Assembly (NCBI GenBank): GCA_022394755.1
Contig: JAGFCA010000014.1
Coordinates: 30,170-94,169 of the forward strand
Length of the DNA stretch: 64,000 nucleotides
Source: Candidatus Poribacteria bacterium
GTDB taxonomy: Bacteria > Poribacteria > WGA-4E > WGA-3G
Direction: 5' to 3'
Part shown: positions 61,417 through 64,000 of the stretch, one piece after another
How positions within the stretch are numbered: the first letter of the stretch is position 1
Layout of the letters: the number at the start of each line of letters is the position of its first letter
The notes under the pieces: generated by a model
Seen by the model: only the letters and a program-made list of their open reading frames with translations
The model's database searches: none
What the model was told of the DNA's origin: nothing
Program-made: the position numbers and the translations under genes

Positions 61417-63301
61417 CAGATTCTGGTTTCTTCTGTAGATAGTATACAATTCCCAGTATTACAACCCCTCCAACAGACATCCAGATAACATTTGTAAATG
61501 CAAGAAATGTTGATATAGCCAATAGAATTGTCTCGTACCAGTGCGTTTTCCGTTTGAAGTAACCCATCGTCAGAATTGAGAATATAATTGTGCCAACGAA
61601 TGCTGTCGTAACAGAGAATGTGTTTTGTATAAGTGTACCTTCTAAAAGAATGTGTGTATATGCAAAAAGAAGTGGCATTACATACAACATTTTTGCGAAC
61701 TTGAAGCATGCCCATCCGGTCTTCCACGGGTCAGCGCGTGCTATTGCAGCACCTGCATAGGCACCCAATGCAACTGGTGGTGTAATATTTGAATCTTGGC
61801 TCAACCAGAAGATAATTAGGTGTGCAACTATTATGGAAATACCCATCTCTGTGAGTATTGGAACTGCTAACTGTGATGTAATTAAATAAGCAGCGGTTAC
61901 CGGAATCCCCATTCCTAAGACTAAGGATGCAGCTCCGAGTAGTAAAATTGCAATTGCGCGGTTATCTCCTGCTACAGAGAGTATCAATTCTGGGAACATA
62001 CCACCCAAACCTGTTAAGTCAATAACAGCGACAATGATACCAATTGTTCCAACTGCCCCACCAATAGCGAGTGAGTTTTTAGCACCTGTCACCATCGCTT
62101 CCCATATACGTTTAGGGGTTAAGCGAGTGTCTGGTCTGAAGTAGCTTACAATTATTGTGACAAGTATTGAGAAAAAAGCAGACTTATAGGCAGAATATCC
62201 CTGCATAAGAGAGAGAATAAGTGTGATTAAGGGTAATAAGTAAAACCATCCGGTCTTAAGGAGTGTTGTAAATTTGGGTATTTCATCTTCGGGAATGGGT
62301 TGAAGACCTTGTTTTTTTGCCTCAAAATGCACCATTACCCATACAGATAAAAAATAGAGCACTGCAGGCACAATAGAAATGAGAGCTATTTTACTATAGG
62401 GTAAACCTGTTCTCTCAGCGATCAAGAATGCCCCTGCCCCCATGACAGGAGGAAGAAATTGTCCACCAACAGAGGCTGATGCTTCAACTGCCCCCGCAAT
62501 ATGAGGACGAAATCCTGTCCGTTTCATTAATGGGATTGTAAAAGCTCCCGTCGTGACAGTATTTGCTATCGCGCTCCCTGCAACGGAACCGAAGAATCCT
62601 GAGGTAACCACCGATACTTTCGCTGCACCACCAATTGACCTACCTGTTAGGGACATAGGAAGGTCTATGAAGAACTGTCCTACCCCAGATTTTTCTAAGA
62701 ATGCACCGAAGAAAATAAAAAGTACGACATAGGTTGCCATGACCTTTGCCATGATGCCAAAAATTCCATCCTGACCAAAGAAGCAGTGTTCAATAATACG
62801 ACGAGGTGTAAATCCTTGATGGGAAATTACTTCTGGCATATACCGACCAAAAAGTGCATATAGAATACCAACTGCGGCAATTATCGGTAATCCCCAACCT
62901 ACTGTACGTCGACTTACCTCTATACTGATAATGAGTCCAATTGCCCCCATTACTAAATCTATAGATGTATATTCGCCAGCACGATATGCGATATTCGTGT
63001 AATCTATTATCCAATACCCAATTGAGCAGATGCTCAATATCATGAGTATGATGTCAATAATTGATGGTCGTGATGAGGGGGATTTAGAGGAGACTTTATA
63101 GAGTATTCCTATAAGGAAAAAAGTGAGGAGAAGATAGAAACCGAGATGATACTGTTCTGATGCGGAACCAAAACCTGCACTGTAGATATAGAATCCAACG
63201 AAAAATACAGCAATGACTTCATAAATCCATTTTGAAACACCTTGTAATTCGTTTCGATGTGCTTCAAAACCCATTAACTCTTTTGATTCTGTTTGTTCCA
63301 T
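61403..63301 (-). CDS. TRAP transporter fused permease (DctQM-type)
   Basis: A 632-residue inner-membrane protein with many helices. Both TRAP parts are present: a small DctQ-like N-terminal region and the large DctM-like permease with G-V-G-Q-F-F-I-D-L-P-M-S-L-T-G and G-S-A-I-A-N-T-V-T-T-G-A-F-T-I-P and, later, G-M-G-I-P-V-T-A-A-Y. TRAP systems import carboxylates, sugar acids, taurine or similar solutes with sodium. A substrate-binding (DctP/TAXI) gene is not in the window. ATG 63301 is preferred over TTG 63331, which adds ten residues before the hydrophilic N-terminus. Confidence 0.9.
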   Translation of the reverse strand: MEQTESKELMGFEAHRNELQGVSKWIYEVIAVFFVGFYIYSAGFGSASEQYHLGFYLLLTFFLIGILYKVSSKSPSSRPSIIDIILMILSICSIGYWIIDYTNIAYRAGEYTSIDLVMGAIGLIISIEVSRRTVGWGLPIIAAVGILYALFGRYMPEVISHQGFTPRRIIEHCFFGQDGIFGIMAKVMATYVVLFIFFGAFLEKSGVGQFFIDLPMSLTGRSIGGAAKVSVVTSGFFGSVAGSAIANTVTTGAFTIPLMKRTGFRPHIAGAVEASASVGGQFLPPVMGAGAFLIAERTGLPYSKIALISIVPAVLYFLSVWVMVHFEAKKQGLQPIPEDEIPKFTTLLKTGWFYLLPLITLILSLMQGYSAYKSAFFSILVTIIVSYFRPDTRLTPKRIWEAMVTGAKNSLAIGGAVGTIGIIVAVIDLTGLGGMFPELILSVAGDNRAIAILLLGAASLVLGMGIPVTAAYLITSQLAVPILTEMGISIIVAHLIIFWLSQDSNITPPVALGAYAGAAIARADPWKTGWACFKFAKMLYVMPLLFAYTHILLEGTLIQNTFSVTTAFVGTIIFSILTMGYFKRKTHWYETILLAISTFLAFTNVIWMSVGGVVILGIVYYLQKKPESVNVR

Positions 63302-63522
63302 AAGATTAACTTCAGAAATAATAAATCCCAACTTAGGAGACTACCTTGTGTCAACATCTTATCAAATCTACTATGTACTTTCAAATATTTCTTTTTCAAA
63401 ATTTTGGATGCTAACAATACAATCAAACCTGATAAGACTAGTAAAGTCAATTATACATCTCACTATAAATTTGCAAAAATTAGGTTAAATATTAATTTTT
63501 TCTTTTTTGGCTACAGCCTAAC

Positions 63523-64000
63523 TCATAAATACTTTATTAGCATACACATACAAGCAAGAAGTACAAAACCTAAGTAGTTTTCAGCATGATATTCCCAACG
63601 CACTACTAAACGACGATAGTCTTCTATCCAACTGAAAAAACGCTCTACTTTGAAAAGGTGTTTATAGCGGCGTAAACGAAGACCATCCTGTGTCGCTACC
63701 CGTTTACAGTTCTTTTTGTGAGGTGCTACCATCTCAATACCTCGCCCCCGCAACGACAAATCTAAAGGATCTGAGTCATACGCTTTGTCTCCTATTAGAA
63801 CTACCGGCGTCTCACTTACAAAACAGGCATCTAATGTCGGTTCAACAAGACCCACTTCATGACAAGAAGCACTACAAATCAAAAACACCTATAGGTCTAC
63901 CTCGCTTTTCTGTAATCGCTACGAGTTTTGTACCTTTACCACATTCCGTTTTCCCTACACAAGTTCCCCTTTTTTAGTTTCAACAAACTTTCCATCAATA
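63523..64000 (-). pseudogene. IS5-family transposase, frameshifted and cut by the window end
   Basis: The minus strand contains an IS5-type DDE transposase. The longest frame (63523-63888) carries the L-I-G-D-K-A-Y-D-S-D second catalytic region and the R-x-x-x-E motif in F-K-V-E-R-F-F-S-W. The preceding part, with I-D-G-K-F-V-E and then G-K-G-T-K-L-V-A-I-T-E-K-R-G-R-P-I-G-V, is in other frames, so at least two frameshifts occur (near 63885 and near 63958). The gene runs past the window edge. Terminal repeats could not be defined; GGCTACAGCC lies at about 63509. Confidence 0.78.

Overview
The window looks like chromosome from an uncultured, AT-rich (well under 50 % GC by eye), Gram-negative, probably marine bacterium. 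An outer membrane is implied by LolA-, LolB- and PorV-like proteins and a membrane-fusion adaptor. Five Gfo/Idh/MocA oxidoreductases, a phytanoyl-CoA dioxygenase, TIM-barrel sugar isomerase and SGNH genes, an enolase-superfamily dehydratase, LamG and discoidin-like secreted proteins and dispersed palindromes together recall Candidatus Poribacteria. This assignment is an inference from gene content; no rRNA is present.

Layout. 1-8 kb: tail of a frameshifted formylglycine-generating-enzyme-like gene; kinase, Stf0 sulfotransferase and phosphoheptose isomerase; a two-gene sodium/solute symporter; a secreted DUF3352-like protein. 8-16 kb: a catabolic and secreted-protein stretch with a TIM-barrel isomerase, an SGNH hydrolase, two Gfo/Idh/MocA enzymes, three secreted proteins sharing an unusual C-terminal tail, and a short gene with an in-frame UGA that reads as an ArsC-family selenoprotein with a SECIS-like hairpin. 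16-21.7 kb (minus): Rieske/glutamate-synthase-like protein, CcmD-like, CcmC-like, methionine aminopeptidase, MiaB and a PmoA-like protein. 22-28 kb: glutamine amidotransferase-class hydrolase, PorV-like barrel, DUF1611 (DgcN-like) protein, D-threonine aldolase-like enzyme, Pth and a GerMN protein. 28.8-34.1 kb (minus): a housekeeping block (argD-like, lolB-like, ispE, tRNA-Gln, rplY, amidase), with an ADP-ribosylglycohydrolase remnant beside it. 34.4-42 kb: dehydratase, dioxygenase and oxidoreductase genes, a lipoprotein gene, a heavily decayed relative of it, and many noncoding repeats. 42-50 kb (minus): SDR, MacB-like permease and MacA-like adaptor without an ATPase, aldo/keto reductase, oxidoreductase and serine carboxypeptidase. 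50-55 kb (plus): an oxidoreductase, four tandem paralogous small membrane proteins, then an overlapping LolA-like, exported YidD-like and TPR/membrane-protein operon. 55-64 kb: LamG protein, secreted PEP/pyruvate-binding protein, Rpn-type nuclease, UbiC-like protein, a second TPR/membrane protein, a fused TRAP permease and a broken IS5-type transposase at the edge.

The most interesting signals are the UGA-containing ArsC-like gene; the shared C-terminal tail ending in K-x-A-x-x-W-G-x-[ILV]-K on secreted proteins of different folds; the tandem small membrane-protein family next to an exported YidD; and a roughly 0.5-kb noncoding repeat, present in two clear copies and one divergent candidate, each lying upstream of a minus-strand gene and carrying a hairpin.
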